From Edaphobacter modestus (GTDB lineage Bacteria; Acidobacteriota; Terriglobia; Terriglobales; Acidobacteriaceae), in the NCBI RefSeq assembly GCF_004217555.1, contig NZ_SHKW01000007.1, positions 1 through 64,000 on the forward strand: a stretch of DNA of 64,000 nt, written 5' to 3'. Positions within the stretch are counted from its first letter, which is position 1, and every line of letters starts with the position of its first letter. Below, one piece after another: positions 63,233 through 64,000 of this stretch. Both the position numbers and the translations under genes were made by a program. The notes beneath the pieces are model-generated. The model was not told the origin of the DNA, made no database searches, and saw only the letters and a list, made by a program, of their open reading frames with translations.

Positions 63233-63822
63233 CGTCCTGGACTCACACCCGGGTTGATAATCCCGCATCCCACTGGCACACCCGTCGCCGCCTTCACCCG
63301 CCTGCCCTGCAGCATACTGGCCAGAGCGCGCTCCGCAAAATGCTCCGTAGGCTGCGGACGCTCCTGTCCGATGTGAACAAAGCGGTCATCGATGCGCCCG
63401 GTGTACACCGGCCTCCAACGCGAGTCGCCATCCGGCACCAGTACTGACACCTCCGGTGTCACCCGCGCCCCAGCCATCCGCACCAGCGCAGCCGTCGCTT
63501 CCAGCAGAGCCTCGCCGCCAGCATCGTACGCAGACTGGTGCGCGCGCACCTGCTCCGGCCGTTCTCCCACGTTCGGATACACAAACCAGAAACGGACACC
63601 TCGTGACGAAAACTCTTCCCGCAGTCTCTTCATCTCGGGAAAGCTCCGGTTTGAGATCGGACAATCCGAAGCCACAAAAAACAGCGCTATCGCCTTCGTG
63701 CCCGGCCCTCCCAGCGAAGTCACTCTCTGTCCATCTGTCCGCACACCATACTCCGGCCGCTCCTCCGTCAGGCACGGCAAGGCGGCGAGCATCACTGCAA
63801 ATAAAAGGATCCAGCGCGGCAT
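63229..63822 (-). CDS. Exported redoxin-like protein
   Basis: 197 residues from ATG 63822, giving a signal peptide or membrane anchor (PRWILLFAVMLAALP); the frame opens earlier but that part is not needed. A thioredoxin-fold AhpC/TSA-like domain has IALFFVASDCPISNRSFPEM with one Cys (C54) where thioredoxins have CxxC, and a later FWFVYPNVGERPEQVRAH. Relatives pair with cytochrome c/monooxygenase proteins like the one downstream, with which it overlaps by four bases. It may deliver reductant to, or help mature, that copper/heme protein. Confidence 0.75.
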   Translation of the reverse strand: MPRWILLFAVMLAALPCLTEERPEYGVRTDGQRVTSLGGPGTKAIALFFVASDCPISNRSFPEMKRLREEFSSRGVRFWFVYPNVGERPEQVRAHQSAYDAGGEALLEATAALVRMAGARVTPEVSVLVPDGDSRWRPVYTGRIDDRFVHIGQERPQPTEHFAERALASMLQGRRVKAATGVPVGCGIINPGVSPGR

Positions 63823-64000
63823 AGCCCACCATCCTAAGCGCTTCCATTTGCCATTGGGTAGCCCCTTCGCCGCCGCAAAAAGACCCGCCAAAATGCCCGT
63901 CTGTCTCCGGTGCGGATCGCGCTGGAAGCGGGAACGCACCCGATCTGGATCAGCGATCGGCTTCAGGAACTGGCTTGCGAATAAACCTGTCTTGGCGAAA
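63823..64000. other. Window edge
   Basis: The final 178 bases hold the upstream region of the redoxin gene. I see no complete gene. Confidence 0.4.

Noticed and set aside
1..64000. CRISPR array, rRNA or tRNA genes
   Set aside because: No regularly spaced repeats, rRNA signatures or cloverleaf sequences were seen on reading; a covariance search would be needed to exclude a hidden tRNA.

Overview
The window looks like chromosomal DNA of an Acidobacteriota member, most likely class Terriglobia (Granulicella/Terriglobus/Edaphobacter-like). I infer this from gene families rather than from any marker gene. The pointers are ADOP-type duplicated permeases, large Oar-like TonB-dependent receptors with an N-terminal carboxypeptidase-regulatory domain and no SusD partner, secreted malectin/FnIII/PQQ-propeller proteins, a split ConA/TolB-type protein, and a cytochrome c-monooxygenase-TPR protein. 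No rRNA, tRNA or CRISPR array was seen.

Layout. 0.2-15.5 kb: an ADOP permease stump, then large exported carbohydrate-binding or propeller proteins (a thaumatin-domain protein, a CBM/FnIII/malectin protein, a 1,778-residue giant and a WD40 protein) and a ConA/TolB pair. Inside this stretch (5.48-5.92 kb) lies a decayed PQQ locus: a PqqA-like peptide followed by a broken pqqB start and a helicase remnant. 15.9-22.2 kb: an MDR oxidoreductase, a serine-resolvase/80-aa/HNH cassette, an SDR pseudogene, a complete IS1182 element and an ISNCY stump.

22.5-34.6 kb is the most coherent block: a TonB receptor, two SDRs, an MFS carrier, a Tat-exported isomerase-like TIM barrel, a di-heme quinoprotein dehydrogenase, a secreted ThuA protein and a LacI regulator. 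Five copies of a GGAARCGYTTCC-type palindrome lie in the divergent promoters of this block. I read it as one LacI-controlled sugar regulon in which a sugar enters through the TonB receptor, is oxidised or isomerised in the periplasm, is imported by the MFS carrier and is finished by cytoplasmic SDRs. It depends on PQQ, yet the only PQQ-synthesis genes in view are relics.

34.7-48.4 kb: a short VOC protein, an fmdB-like gene cut by IS110, an ECF sigma/anti-sigma pair ahead of a second TonB receptor, an IS5 insertion, a phosphatase/multicopper-oxidase pair, an IS110 stump and an intact IS30. 48.7-61 kb: an ADOP permease, then a graveyard: an internally deleted group II intron, two frameshifted glycoside hydrolases, an IS6 deletion derivative, frameshifted hydrolase-LuxR and isochorismatase genes and a decayed IS30. 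The last 3 kb carry an intact redoxin and cytochrome c/monooxygenase/TPR operon.

More than a dozen loci are visibly broken by IS elements, indels or stops, so recent genome decay and rearrangement is the second theme of the window.
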